From: JBOGXB01 sp050694215
GTDB taxonomy: Bacteria; Actinomycetota; CADDZG01; WHSQ01
Direction: 5' to 3'
Assembly: GCA_050694215.1 (NCBI GenBank)
Contig: JBOGXB010000043.1
Location: 1 to 18,618 of the forward strand
Length of the DNA: 18,618 nt
The position numbers were made by a program, and so were the translations under genes. Below, in pieces: positions 1 through 6,903 of this stretch. The notes beneath the pieces were generated by a model. That model did not search any database. It was not told the DNA's origin and was given only the letters and a program-made list of their open reading frames with translations. Position 1 is the stretch's first letter; each line of letters starts with the position of its first letter.

Positions 1-192
1 GCGTTGAAACAGGCACACAAGAAGGCGCGCGACGAGTCGTTCTCCGCAACCGACGATGCGCAGCTGATCGAGCGTTACGGTGGCCGCATCGCACTCGTTC
101 CGGGTGATCCGGCGAATATCAAGTTGACCTACGAGGAGGACTTCGTCGTCGCGGAAGCGATGATCGAACGTTTGGGGGGTACAGCTGGATGA
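1..192 (+). CDS. ispD: IspD C-terminal fragment, 2-C-methyl-D-erythritol 4-phosphate cytidylyltransferase (cut by window start)
   Basis: Only the last 63 codons are present; the frame is open to base 1, so the gene begins upstream, and the TTG at base 4 is not a real start. IspD joins CTP to methylerythritol phosphate in the MEP isoprenoid pathway in the cytosol. The visible part carries the family's C-terminal signature: a TDD triplet followed by a short acidic and aromatic stretch, a GG-R-I-A-L-V-P-GDP strand with the N-I-K-L-T phosphate-contact motif, and a final acidic helix. The stop overlaps the ispF ATG (ATGA), so the two are translationally coupled, as is usual for the neighbouring MEP genes ispD and ispF. 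The call rests on this motif plus the ispF neighbour and is firm despite the truncation. Confidence 0.9.
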   Translation, partial: ALKQAHKKARDESFSATDDAQLIERYGGRIALVPGDPANIKLTYEEDFVVAEAMIERLGGTAG

Positions 193-653
193 GGATCGGG
201 TTCGGTTTCGATGCTCACCCCTTCGATGCACACCGTCCCCTTCTGCTCGGGGGCGTGGAGATCCCGGGATCGCCGGGTCTGGCGGGTCACTCGGACGCCG
301 ATGTCCTGAGCCACGCCATCGCCGACGCCTTGCTGGGGGCAGCAGGGCTCGGCGACCTCGGCACTCGCTTCCCCGCAGAAGAGCAATGGAAAGACGCTTC
401 GAGCCTCTTGATCCTCTCGGAGACGATCGCTCTCCTCAGGGACCACGGCGCGGCGGTGGTGAACGTCGATGCGACCGTCATCGCGGAGGAGCCGAGGCTC
501 GGCCCCCATAGTGAGCAGATGGCCGAGAGAGTTGCGCACGCCCTCGGGATCGAGCGCGGCCTGGTCTCGGTCAAGGCGACGACCACCGACCAGATGGGAT
601 TCACGGGCAGGCGCGAGGGCATAGCCGCGTTCGCGGTCGCGCTCGTCGAGTAG
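189..653 (+). CDS. ispF: IspF, 2-C-methyl-D-erythritol 2,4-cyclodiphosphate synthase
   Basis: 154 aa, the normal family length. IspF cyclises CDP-methylerythritol 2-phosphate to MEcPP with loss of CMP; it is a trimer with a divalent metal in each active site. The metal ligands are visible as D8 and H10 (GFDAH) and H42 (in the SDADVLSHA segment), matching the D8/H10/H42 set of the E. coli enzyme. Near the C-terminus, the TTTDQMGFTGRREGI segment forms the nucleotide and substrate binding strand. The ATG overlaps the ispD stop by four bases, which fixes the start. No residue looks aberrant. cysS follows after 25 bp but appears to have its own promoter inside that gap. Confidence 0.97.
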   Translation: MRIGFGFDAHPFDAHRPLLLGGVEIPGSPGLAGHSDADVLSHAIADALLGAAGLGDLGTRFPAEEQWKDASSLLILSETIALLRDHGAAVVNVDATVIAEEPRLGPHSEQMAERVAHALGIERGLVSVKATTTDQMGFTGRREGIAAFAVALVE

Positions 654-666
654 GACCTAGACCTTT

Positions 667-672
667 TAGTGT
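667..672 (+). promoter_or_regulatory. Candidate -10 element (TAGTGT) for leaderless cysS
   Basis: A TANNNT hexamer lies exactly 6 nt before the cysS ATG, and no Shine-Dalgarno sequence fits in the 25-bp gap after ispF. Transcription starting at or next to the A of the ATG would give a leaderless cysS mRNA. The same hexamer and spacing recur at other genes in this window. Confidence 0.45.
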
Positions 673-678
673 GAGCCA

Positions 679-2148
679 ATGACCGTTCGGATCTACGACT
701 CGCTGCAGCGGAAGGTCGTGCCCCTCAAGACACGCGATGAAGAGCGCGTCCAGATGTATGTCTGCGGTCCCACCGTCTACAACTACATCCACATCGGCAA
801 CGCCCGCACCCTCATCTGGTTCGACGCCATTCGCCGGTACCTGGTCTACCGCGGCTACGACGTCAACTACGTGATGAACTACACGGACGTCGACGACAAG
901 CTCATCGAGCGCGCCAAGCTCGAGAAGCTGTCAACGAATGCCATCTCGGCGAAGTACTCGGATGCTTTCGAGCAAGACATGAGGAACCTCGGTGCCAGGG
1001 GCCCAGACATCATCTGCCGCGCCACCGACCACATAGAGGACATGGTGAAGGCGATCGAGGGACTCGTCGAGAAGGGTGCTGCTTATGCCGTCGACGGAGA
1101 TGTGTTCTTCGCGGTGGACCGGTTCGACGGCTACGGCAAGCTCTCGGGTAGGTCGCTCGACGACATGCGCGCGCGTGAGCGAATCGAGCCGCATCCCGAC
1201 AAGCGGCATCCTCTCGATTTCGCGCTGTGGAAGGCGGCCAAGGAGGGGGAGCCCGCCTGGGAGTCCCCGTGGGGCCTCGGGCGCCCCGGCTGGCACATCG
1301 AGTGCTCGGTGATGTCCACGAAATATCTCGGCATGGACTTCGACATCCATGGAGGAGGGAGCGACCTCATCTTCCCGCACCATGAGAACGAGATCGCGCA
1401 GGCTGAAACCCTCGAGGAGGGATCGACTTTCGTGCGGTATTGGCTCCATGCCGGCATGGTGCAGGACAGGGAGTCGGAGAAGATGTCGAAATCGCTCGGA
1501 AACGTCGCGCTCGCCCACGACGTGCTCGAAAGATACGCGCTGGAGACGGTGCGCTACTGGATGCTCATGGGCTCGTATCGCACCCAGGCGGTGTTCTCGG
1601 AGGACGTGCTCGACGATGCGACCCAGAGCTACGAGCGCTGGCGGATCTTCCATGCGGCTGCTCGGCACGCCCTGGGAGACTCGATGCCCGTGCGGCCCGA
1701 GGCTCCTCTACGGCCGATCGCTGATGAAGTCGGTGAGCCACCCCCTGGATACGTGCAACGTTTCATCGAGGCAATGGACGACGACTTCAACTCCGCGGAG
1801 GGGTTCGCGGTGATTCACGATCTCGTGCGTGAAGCAAACCGTCGGATCGAAGGGGCGCAGCTTGGGGAAGAGCAACCGCGCGACGACCTCATTGCGTTGA
1901 CGGAACAGTTCCTCGAGCTGACCGTGGTCTTGGGCTTCGGGTTCCCGGGGGAGGGCCCGGACTCGGAGTTGCTCGCCGGGCTGATCCGCTACCTACTGGA
2001 GCTTCGTGAGCAAGCGAGAAATGATAAGGACTTCGACAGGGCCGACGGTATCCGTGCACGGCTCCAGGAGCTCGGGGTGACCATCGAGGACACACCAAAG
2101 GGCGCCCGCTGGCACGTTGGCGAAACATCGACAGTCCCCGAGGGGTGA
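679..2148 (+). CDS. cysS: Cysteinyl-tRNA synthetase
   Basis: 489 aa class I aminoacyl-tRNA synthetase that charges tRNA-Cys with cysteine. The catalytic Rossmann domain starts with YVCGPTVYNYIHIGN: C29 is the first zinc ligand, and HIGN (38-41) is the HIGH signature. Further zinc ligands lie in GWHIECSVMS and in the FPHHENE segment. KMSKS is intact at 268-272. The C-terminal part is the helical DALR-like anticodon-binding region, with the typical QARNDKDFDRAD-IR segment. Length and motifs fit an active CysRS rather than MshC, the CysRS-derived mycothiol ligase of actinobacteria, because the position after ispF and before rlmB is the classic cysS locus. The stop overlaps the rlmB start. Confidence 0.97.
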   Translation: MTVRIYDSLQRKVVPLKTRDEERVQMYVCGPTVYNYIHIGNARTLIWFDAIRRYLVYRGYDVNYVMNYTDVDDKLIERAKLEKLSTNAISAKYSDAFEQDMRNLGARGPDIICRATDHIEDMVKAIEGLVEKGAAYAVDGDVFFAVDRFDGYGKLSGRSLDDMRARERIEPHPDKRHPLDFALWKAAKEGEPAWESPWGLGRPGWHIECSVMSTKYLGMDFDIHGGGSDLIFPHHENEIAQAETLEEGSTFVRYWLHAGMVQDRESEKMSKSLGNVALAHDVLERYALETVRYWMLMGSYRTQAVFSEDVLDDATQSYERWRIFHAAARHALGDSMPVRPEAPLRPIADEVGEPPPGYVQRFIEAMDDDFNSAEGFAVIHDLVREANRRIEGAQLGEEQPRDDLIALTEQFLELTVVLGFGFPGEGPDSELLAGLIRYLLELREQARNDKDFDRADGIRARLQELGVTIEDTPKGARWHVGETSTVPEG

Positions 2149-2933
2149 TGTCGCGCCCGCCGGCGCGTCCGCTGAAGGCGAGCCGGTCCACCGACCGTAC
2201 CGATGTGATCTACGGCCGGCGTCCGGTCCTGGAGCTCCTGCGCGCGGGGGGTTCCTCCGAGCGCATCCTGATGGCCGAGGGCCTGTCGCGCTCCTCGGTC
2301 CTCGCGGAGATTTCCAAGCTGGCATCGGAGGCTGCCGTGCCCCTCAAGGTCGTGCCGCGTTCCCAGGTCGAGCACATGGCCAGAGGACAGAACCATCAGG
2401 GCGTCGTAGCGGTAACCGGCCGCTACAGGTACGCCGCGCTCCGAGACGTGCTGTCGACGTCAGATGCAGCCGTGCTATTCCTGGATGGGATCACGGATCC
2501 TCATAACGTCGGGTCGTTGCTCCGAAGCGCTGAATGCGCCGGGTTCACGGGAGTCGTGCTTCCGGCTCACAGGTCGCCGGGAGTAACGGCGGCGGTCCGC
2601 AGGGTATCGGCCGGCGCAGCGGAGATCGTGCCCGTCGCGCGGGTCTCGAACCTGGGCCGGGCGCTCGAAGAGGCGAAGGGGGCAGGGCTGTGGATCCTTG
2701 GATTGGACGAGCACTCGCGCGACGACATCTGGTCCTCCGAGCTGATGGAGCGCCCGGTCGGTTTCGTGCTGGGAGCAGAGGACAGCGGCCTCTCCCGAGG
2801 TGTTCGAGACCACTGCGATGCGCTCGTGGCCATCCCCCAGCGCGGACGGATCGGTTCGCTCAATGTGGCGGTCGCGGGTGCAGTTGCCATGTTCGAGCTG
2901 GCTCGTAGGGGCGGTCCATCCGATACGCTGTGA
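2148..2933 (+). CDS. rlmB: RlmB-type 23S rRNA 2'-O-ribose methyltransferase (SpoU/TrmH family)
   Basis: 261 aa from ATG 2148 (TGATG junction with cysS); a GTG directly before it at 2145 is an alternative, but the GAGG upstream is too close to it. Residues ~16-90 form the N-terminal substrate-binding domain (IYGRRPVLELL at its start, NHQGVVAV at its end). The rest is the SPOUT knot with all three motifs: motif 1 DPHNVGSLLRSAE, motif 2 VLGAEDSGLS, and motif 3 IPQRGRIGSLNVAVA, in which the usual Met after IP is Gln. RlmB methylates G2251 of 23S rRNA using S-adenosylmethionine. Placement directly behind cysS is conserved in many Gram-positive bacteria. A related TrmH-family specificity cannot be excluded from sequence alone. 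Confidence 0.93.
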   Translation: MSRPPARPLKASRSTDRTDVIYGRRPVLELLRAGGSSERILMAEGLSRSSVLAEISKLASEAAVPLKVVPRSQVEHMARGQNHQGVVAVTGRYRYAALRDVLSTSDAAVLFLDGITDPHNVGSLLRSAECAGFTGVVLPAHRSPGVTAAVRRVSAGAAEIVPVARVSNLGRALEEAKGAGLWILGLDEHSRDDIWSSELMERPVGFVLGAEDSGLSRGVRDHCDALVAIPQRGRIGSLNVAVAGAVAMFELARRGGPSDTL

Positions 2934-2975
2934 CCGGGGTCTGGCGGGCGAGTGCATGCTGCCCGGGGGAGGGGA

Positions 2976-3611
2976 ATGGTCGAGGAGCTTCTCATCGAGA
3001 CCGACGAGGTCCTGGTCGAACGGGCTCGGTCGGGTGACGACAGAGCCATAGAGACGCTTCTTCAGCGCTACCGCCATTACGCGCGCGCTAAGGCCCGCAC
3101 CTACTTCCTTGCCGGCGCAGACAAAGAGGACATCGTCCAGGAAGGGATGATCGGCCTCTTCAAAGGGATTCGAGACTTCCGCTCCGACAAGAAGGCCGCA
3201 TTCAGAGCTTTCGCCGAGCTATGCATCAGCCGGCAGATCATTACCGCTATCAAAACCGCGTCTCGTCATAAGCACTTCCCACTCAACTCGTACGTATCCC
3301 TGAACAAACCGATTCATGCAGGAGATGGACAAGAGCGATCCATCGGTGAGACCCTGATGCAGAGGGGTGTCTCGGACCCTGCCGAGCTCGTCATCTCAGC
3401 CGAAGAGGTCGCCCACATCCGCGAGTCGATGGGGTTATTGCTCTCCGATCTCGAGACCGAGGTGCTCCAGCTCTACATGGATGGGAAGTCATATCAGGAG
3501 ATCGCCGACATGCTCGGCCGCCACGTGAAGTCCATAGACAACGCCCTCCAGCGGATCAAACGCAAGTTGGAGCAGCACCTCGCCGCAGATACGAGACCGA
3601 GTGTCATGTGA
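2976..3611 (+). CDS. sigH: SigH (Spo0H)-like sigma-70 family sigma factor
   Basis: 211 aa from ATG 2976, chosen because GGGGGAGGGGA lies directly upstream; a GTG at 2952 would add eight unlikely residues. Region 2 contains YRHYARAKARTYFL, then ADKEDIVQEGMIGLFKGIRDF (2.1-2.2) and FAELCISRQIITAIKTASR (2.3-2.4). The linker has the characteristic PLNSYVSLNKPI. Region 4 has LSDLETEVLQLYMDGKSYQ and a helix-turn-helix ending RHVKSIDNALQRIKRKLE. These blocks match Bacillus SigH almost word for word, far more closely than any ECF or SigA/B type. In Bacillus, SigH drives the transition to stationary phase and sporulation; no sporulation genes are visible here, so the role in this organism is open. It sits 42 bp after rlmB, where Bacillus also has it. 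Confidence 0.93.
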   Translation: MVEELLIETDEVLVERARSGDDRAIETLLQRYRHYARAKARTYFLAGADKEDIVQEGMIGLFKGIRDFRSDKKAAFRAFAELCISRQIITAIKTASRHKHFPLNSYVSLNKPIHAGDGQERSIGETLMQRGVSDPAELVISAEEVAHIRESMGLLLSDLETEVLQLYMDGKSYQEIADMLGRHVKSIDNALQRIKRKLEQHLAADTRPSVM

Positions 3612-3646
3612 GTCGCGCTATTCGCAATCGTGATGACGCACAGGGG

Positions 3647-3652
3647 TACGCT
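3647..3652 (+). promoter_or_regulatory. Candidate -10 element (TACGCT) for tRNA-Thr
   Basis: A TANNNT hexamer ends 11 nt before the mature 5' end of tRNA-Thr, in the 52-bp gap after sigH. No convincing -35 at 16-18 bp spacing is visible. Confidence 0.3.
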
Positions 3653-3663
3653 GGAGCCGGCTT

Positions 3664-3736
3664 GCCGGGTTAGCTCAGCTGGCAGAGCAAGGCTCTTGTA
3701 AAGCCTAGGCCGTCGGTTCGAATCCGACACCCGGCT
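3664..3736 (+). tRNA. tRNA-Thr (anticodon TGT)
   Basis: A complete cloverleaf of 73 nt can be drawn. The acceptor stem GCCGGGT pairs perfectly with ACCCGGC, and the D stem GCTC pairs with GAGC. The anticodon stem AGGCT/AGCCT closes the loop CTTGTAA, giving anticodon TGT, which reads ACA (Thr). The T stem GTCGG/CCGAC closes TTCGAAT. The discriminator base is T, usual for Thr, and CCA is not encoded. In other Gram-positive bacteria tRNA genes are often found near rpmG-secE-nusG downstream of sigH; here glutamate dehydrogenase follows instead. Confidence 0.97.
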
Positions 3737-3769
3737 CGAGGGCGACAGGACGAGATCAAGGAAGATCGA

Positions 3770-5044
3770 GTGAGCCCAGAGGAAGGACGGACGACCCGAC
3801 CCGAGGACGGCGCATGGGAAACGGCGCTGGCTCAGCTGGACGAGGCCGCCGAGCTCATGGGTCTTGCACCTGGGGTCCATGCGACGCTGCGGTCTCCGAA
3901 GCGGGCGCTGATCGTATCGGTTCCGTTCCGAATGGACGACGGCTCCACGAGCGTCTACGAGGGCTATCGCGTGCACCACAACGTGACGCGGGGCCCTGCC
4001 AAGGGTGGCATCCGATACCACCCGAGCGTCGGGCTCAACGAGGTCAAGGCGCTCGCGATGTGGATGACCTGGAAGTGCGCCATCGCGAGCATCCCGTTCG
4101 GGGGAGCCAAGGGCGGGGTAGCCGTCGATCCCAAACAACTTTCGCGGGGCGAGCTTGAGCGGATGACGCGCCGTTATGCGTCCGAGATCCTTCCTCTAAT
4201 CGGGCCCGAGAAGGACATACCGGCCCCGGACATGAACACCAACGAGGAGATCATGTCGTGGATCATGGACACGTACTCCATGAACCGCGGCTTTTCCGCG
4301 CCCGGCGTCGTTACCGGCAAGCCGGTTTCCATCGGCGGCTCCAAGGGTCGAGCCGGCGCCACATCGCGCGGCGTCATGTACATGATCTTCTCGACGCTCA
4401 AGACCCTGGGTCTGGGAATCGACGAGGTCAGCGTTGCCATCCAGGGATACGGCAAGGTCGGTGGCCACGCGGCTCAGCTCTTGCACGATGCCGGCTGTCG
4501 CGTGATCGCGGTGTCCGACGCCCGGGGCGGTCTTTTCAGCGATCACGGTCTCGACCCCGAGGCGATCAACCGCCACAACGTAGAGGCGGGCACGGTCGTG
4601 GGCTACTCAGGGGCGGATGCGATCAGCAACGAGGAGCTGCTCGAGCTCGAATGCGACGTGCTCGTACCAGCCGCAGTCGAGAGCGTCATCAGCGTCAAGA
4701 ACGCGGACCAGGTGAGGGCTAAGGTTGTCTGCGAGGCCGCGAACGGCCCGATCACGTTCGAGGGCGACAAGATGCTCACTGAAAGGGGCGTCTTCATCGT
4801 GCCCGACATCCTCGCAAACTCAGGAGGCGTGACCGTCTCGTACTTCGAGTGGGTGCAGGACATCCAGGCCTACTTCTGGTCCGAGGAGGACGTCAACGAC
4901 CGCCTGCGCCAGATCATGGAGAAGGCGTTCCACGAGGTCTATGAGCTCTCTACCGAGAAGGGGCTCACCATGCGCCAGGCGGCGCATTGGATCGGGGTGG
5001 GCCGGGTCGCGGAAGCTCACCTGACGCGCGGCCTCTTCCCCTAA
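3770..5044 (+). CDS. gdhA: Glu/Leu/Phe/Val family dehydrogenase, probably glutamate dehydrogenase
   Basis: 424 aa, the usual length for a hexameric glutamate dehydrogenase. It interconverts glutamate and 2-oxoglutarate plus ammonia, linking carbon and nitrogen metabolism. Start is GTG 3770, preceded by AAGGAAGA. The N-terminal catalytic domain has GPAKGGIRYHP (substrate Lys 78), PFGGAKGGV with catalytic Lys 114, and PAPD with catalytic Asp 154. The NAD(P) domain begins at GGSKGRAGATSRG and carries the Rossmann loop GYGKVG (226-231), with an Asp at 250 near the end of the next strand, which leans towards NAD rather than NADP. The C-terminal NSGGVTVSYFEWVQ segment is typical of the family. Leucine or phenylalanine dehydrogenases are shorter (~350 aa) and less likely. 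Confidence 0.93.
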   Translation: MSPEEGRTTRPEDGAWETALAQLDEAAELMGLAPGVHATLRSPKRALIVSVPFRMDDGSTSVYEGYRVHHNVTRGPAKGGIRYHPSVGLNEVKALAMWMTWKCAIASIPFGGAKGGVAVDPKQLSRGELERMTRRYASEILPLIGPEKDIPAPDMNTNEEIMSWIMDTYSMNRGFSAPGVVTGKPVSIGGSKGRAGATSRGVMYMIFSTLKTLGLGIDEVSVAIQGYGKVGGHAAQLLHDAGCRVIAVSDARGGLFSDHGLDPEAINRHNVEAGTVVGYSGADAISNEELLELECDVLVPAAVESVISVKNADQVRAKVVCEAANGPITFEGDKMLTERGVFIVPDILANSGGVTVSYFEWVQDIQAYFWSEEDVNDRLRQIMEKAFHEVYELSTEKGLTMRQAAHWIGVGRVAEAHLTRGLFP

Positions 5045-5126
5045 GGCAGCCTCGAGGCGGTCCGGTGGTCGTGGCCCATTTCTGGCCGAGCATCCTCGGC
5101 TCAACGAGACCAGACATCGATCGCGG

Positions 5127-5160
5127 TCCGCCGTTTCCGGAAATCCTCGGTTCCGGCGGA
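5127..5160. promoter_or_regulatory. Inverted repeat between gdhA and the DUF3263 gene
   Basis: TCCGCCG (5127-5133) and CGGCGGA (5154-5160) are perfect 7-base arms separated by 20 bases; within the loop lies the palindrome TTTCCGGAAA (5134-5143). There is no U-run after it, so it is not a standard intrinsic terminator. It could be a factor-dependent terminator of gdhA or an operator near the downstream promoter at 5170. Confidence 0.25.
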
Positions 5161-5169
5161 GGGCCGCAC

Positions 5170-5175
5170 TAGGGT
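5170..5175 (+). promoter_or_regulatory. Candidate -10 element (TAGGGT) for leaderless DUF3263 gene
   Basis: A TANNNT hexamer lies exactly 6 nt before ATG 5182. The GAGG in between is one base from the ATG and cannot serve as a ribosome binding site, so leaderless initiation is the better reading. Confidence 0.45.
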
Positions 5176-5181
5176 TGAGGC

Positions 5182-5451
5182 ATGGAAGAGCTAGGTGCAC
5201 AGGACAAGCGCATCCTCGATTTCGAGCGCTCCTGGTGGAAGCACGCGGGCGTGAAGGAGCAGGCCATCAAGGAGCAATTCGAGATGTCGGCCACTCGCTA
5301 TTACCAGATCCTCAACGAGTTGCTGGAGAAACCGGCGGCCCTCAGCTACGACCCGATCCTGGTCAAGCGCCTCAAGCGGCTGCGTGTCTATCGTCAGCGT
5401 CAGCGAGTCGCCCGCCTCCTGGGAGCCGACTACACACCGTCGCGTAGGTAG
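5182..5451 (+). CDS. DUF3263 family protein
   Basis: 89 aa small basic helical protein. It carries the recognisable DUF3263 core: ILDFERSWWKHAGVKEQAI, MSATRYYQILNELL, and DPILVKRLKRLRVYRQRQR. The family is actinobacterial and has no established function; the middle segment resembles a winged or helix-turn-helix DNA-binding fold with an Arg/Lys-rich C-terminal helix, so a regulatory role is possible but is inference. It is followed after only 5 bp by the LytR_C gene. This DUF3263-LytR_C pairing is widespread in actinobacteria, which supports a shared operon and a cell-envelope connection. Confidence 0.9.
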   Translation: MEELGAQDKRILDFERSWWKHAGVKEQAIKEQFEMSATRYYQILNELLEKPAALSYDPILVKRLKRLRVYRQRQRVARLLGADYTPSRR

Positions 5452-5456
5452 CGACG

Positions 5457-6059
5457 GTGCCGGGGCGGCATTCGACCGACGACGAGGGGGCGTACGTTCG
5501 TAGCCTCATCGGCTGGTTCGTGCCGTGGGCGCTCGTGGCCCTGGTCGTCGGCGCCGGCATCGTGTTCCTGGTCGATTGGGCGGGCGAGCCGGAAATCAGG
5601 CCTCCCGCCGCCTCCGAAGTGAGGGCATCCCCCTCGCCCTCCGCGACTCCGACCGAGATCGTCCTGGCAAGTCCGAGTCCGAAGCCTTCGCCCACGCAGG
5701 ACGAGCAGGACACGCAGGATGAGCAGAACACGCAGGACGAGCAGGACGAGCAGGACGACAGGTCCGACGTCAAGCTCATAACGAAGGACGTCAACGTCCA
5801 GGTGCTCAACGCCACGTCGGATCCTGATGCGGCTGACCGGATGGCGCAGAAGCTGACCCAGCTTGGATATCGCGTCGAGTCGGTCGAAGGGGCCTCAGGG
5901 TCCTACCGAGAAACGACTGTGTTCTGGTCCTACGCGGGGGCGCGCAGAGCGGGTGAGGCACTGGCCGCGAGGTTCGATTGGGTGGTCGAGGAGAAGCCGA
6001 GCAACCTGTCGGCAGAGGTAGCCATCCACGTCGTCGTCGGCGCGGACGAAGCCGGCTAG
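5457..6059 (+). CDS. Single-pass membrane protein with extracellular LytR_C domain
   Basis: 200 aa from GTG 5457, 5 bp after the DUF3263 gene. A short charged N-terminus precedes one transmembrane helix (~17-40, rich in V, A, L, W). A Pro/Ser/Thr-rich linker (48-80) and an acidic Gln/Asp/Glu repeat (80-102) come next. The LytR_C fold spans ~111-195, starting with VNVQVLNATSDPDAADRMA. LytR_C domains occur alone or at the end of LytR-CpsA-Psr glycopolymer ligases; this protein lacks the LCP catalytic domain, so it is probably an accessory envelope protein facing outwards. Its gene ends 7 bp from the end of the convergent lipoprotein gene. Confidence 0.85.
   Translation: MPGRHSTDDEGAYVRSLIGWFVPWALVALVVGAGIVFLVDWAGEPEIRPPAASEVRASPSPSATPTEIVLASPSPKPSPTQDEQDTQDEQNTQDEQDEQDDRSDVKLITKDVNVQVLNATSDPDAADRMAQKLTQLGYRVESVEGASGSYRETTVFWSYAGARRAGEALAARFDWVVEEKPSNLSAEVAIHVVVGADEAG
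5694..5756 (+). repeat. 18-bp tandem repeat encoding acidic Gln-rich linker
   Basis: Three in-frame 18-bp units encode T-Q-D-E-Q-D/N and run into a further E-Q-D. The repeat sits in the linker between the membrane helix and the LytR_C domain. Unit number could vary by slippage without breaking the frame. Confidence 0.8.
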
Positions 6060-6066
6060 TCCCGGG

Positions 6067-6870
6067 CTAGTCGTCGATCGCAAGTCGTAGGTTCAGATCT
6101 AGCTCCAGGGAGCCCGTGATCGGGACCTGCTGATCCGAGGGCCTCACTCGAACCTCGAACCTTCCCCGCGTGGAAGAGGTGGCACTTCGCAGCAGGCCGC
6201 GGTCGATGTCGATCTCGGCTGCGCTCCGCGAGTTCGCCGAGCCCGTGAGATCGGCCTCACCCTGCGGTAGCTCCGTCGCCCAGACCAACGGTCCTCGCCC
6301 GCGATAGTTGAGCTCTGCCACCCTGCCGTCCCCGTCGCGGCGGAGTCCTTCGAGCTCACCGAGGGTGACCACCTGCTGGAACACGGAGCCGACCTGAACG
6401 TTCTGTTCGGATTCCCACTTGTCACCGAGGCCGACCGGCTCCAACGGGAGCGGGGGCCGGTACGTGCCGATGAATGCGAGCTCGTCCGGATCGAGCGCTG
6501 TGGCGGGCACCCCGTCGACCTCGAGAACCTCGCGCACTTCACCGCTGGCGCCGATCCTCAGCGAGAAGGACCGTCGACCGGTCCCGGGCGACGGGAGATT
6601 GTCCTCCTCGACGCTGACGGGCGTCATCTCCACGGTCACGACGGCACCTCCGTCTTGCTCGCCTTGCACGCGCTCGGTGACGTCGAGGATGACGTGATAG
6701 CTGCCGGAGCCCTGCCCCCCGATGTCCCAACGCGCGCTCGCCTCTGCATCCATCCGGTAGGAAATCTCCGTCTGCTCGGGGTAGCGATAGTTCAGCTCGA
6801 CGGTGTCCGGTCGGCACGCGCTCAGGCCCACTGCTACGAGCACGAGGAGCGACGCGCGCGCGGACCGCAT
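6067..6870 (-). CDS. Predicted secreted lipoprotein of unknown function
   Basis: 267 aa. The N-terminus is a short Arg-containing segment, a hydrophobic core (LLVLVAVG) and a lipobox LSAC with Cys 19, so the protein is probably exported and lipid-anchored. The mature part is rich in beta-strand-like alternation (YRYPEQTEISYRM, VVTVEMTPVSVE, FSLRIGASGEVREV, GRFEVRVRP) and contains one LGDKWES motif after a Pro-rich loop. It vaguely recalls DUF6263-type lipoproteins, but I cannot assign it to a family. It ends 7 bp from the LytR_C gene (convergent) and diverges from otsB across 33 bp. The start ATG 6870 is supported by a TANNNT element 6 nt upstream. Confidence 0.75.
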   Translation of the reverse strand: MRSARASLLVLVAVGLSACRPDTVELNYRYPEQTEISYRMDAEASARWDIGGQGSGSYHVILDVTERVQGEQDGGAVVTVEMTPVSVEEDNLPSPGTGRRSFSLRIGASGEVREVLEVDGVPATALDPDELAFIGTYRPPLPLEPVGLGDKWESEQNVQVGSVFQQVVTLGELEGLRRDGDGRVAELNYRGRGPLVWATELPQGEADLTGSANSRSAAEIDIDRGLLRSATSSTRGRFEVRVRPSDQQVPITGSLELDLNLRLAIDD

Positions 6871-6876
6871 GGGCTC

Positions 6877-6882
6877 AGTCTA
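6877..6882 (-). promoter_or_regulatory. Candidate -10 element (TAGACT) for leaderless lipoprotein gene
   Basis: On the minus strand TAGACT is followed by 6 nt (GAGCCC) and then ATG 6870. No Shine-Dalgarno sequence is present. It lies only 9 bp from the oppositely oriented -10 candidate of otsB. Confidence 0.45.
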
Positions 6883-6891
6883 GGGCGGCGA

Positions 6892-6897
6892 TAGCCT
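6892..6897 (+). promoter_or_regulatory. Candidate -10 element (TAGCCT) for leaderless otsB
   Basis: TAGCCT is followed by 6 nt (GATTCC) and then GTG 6904. No Shine-Dalgarno sequence is present, so leaderless initiation at the GTG is likely. Confidence 0.45.
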
Positions 6898-6903
6898 GAT
6901 TCC

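Noticed and set aside
931..1668. Long minus-strand open frame (245 codons) inside cysS
   Set aside because: It is fully antisense to a clear cysteinyl-tRNA synthetase and shows no family resemblance; GC-rich codon use opens such frames by chance.
679..2148. MshC (mycothiol cysteine ligase) instead of CysRS
   Set aside because: The gene context (ispF, rlmB), full length of 489 residues and long C-terminal helical region fit cysS; MshC is shorter and sits elsewhere.
6056..6070. CTAG-CCCGGG-CTAG-like symmetry over two convergent stop codons
   Set aside because: The arms are imperfect and short, with no U-run on either strand; it is better explained by two TAG stops near each other.
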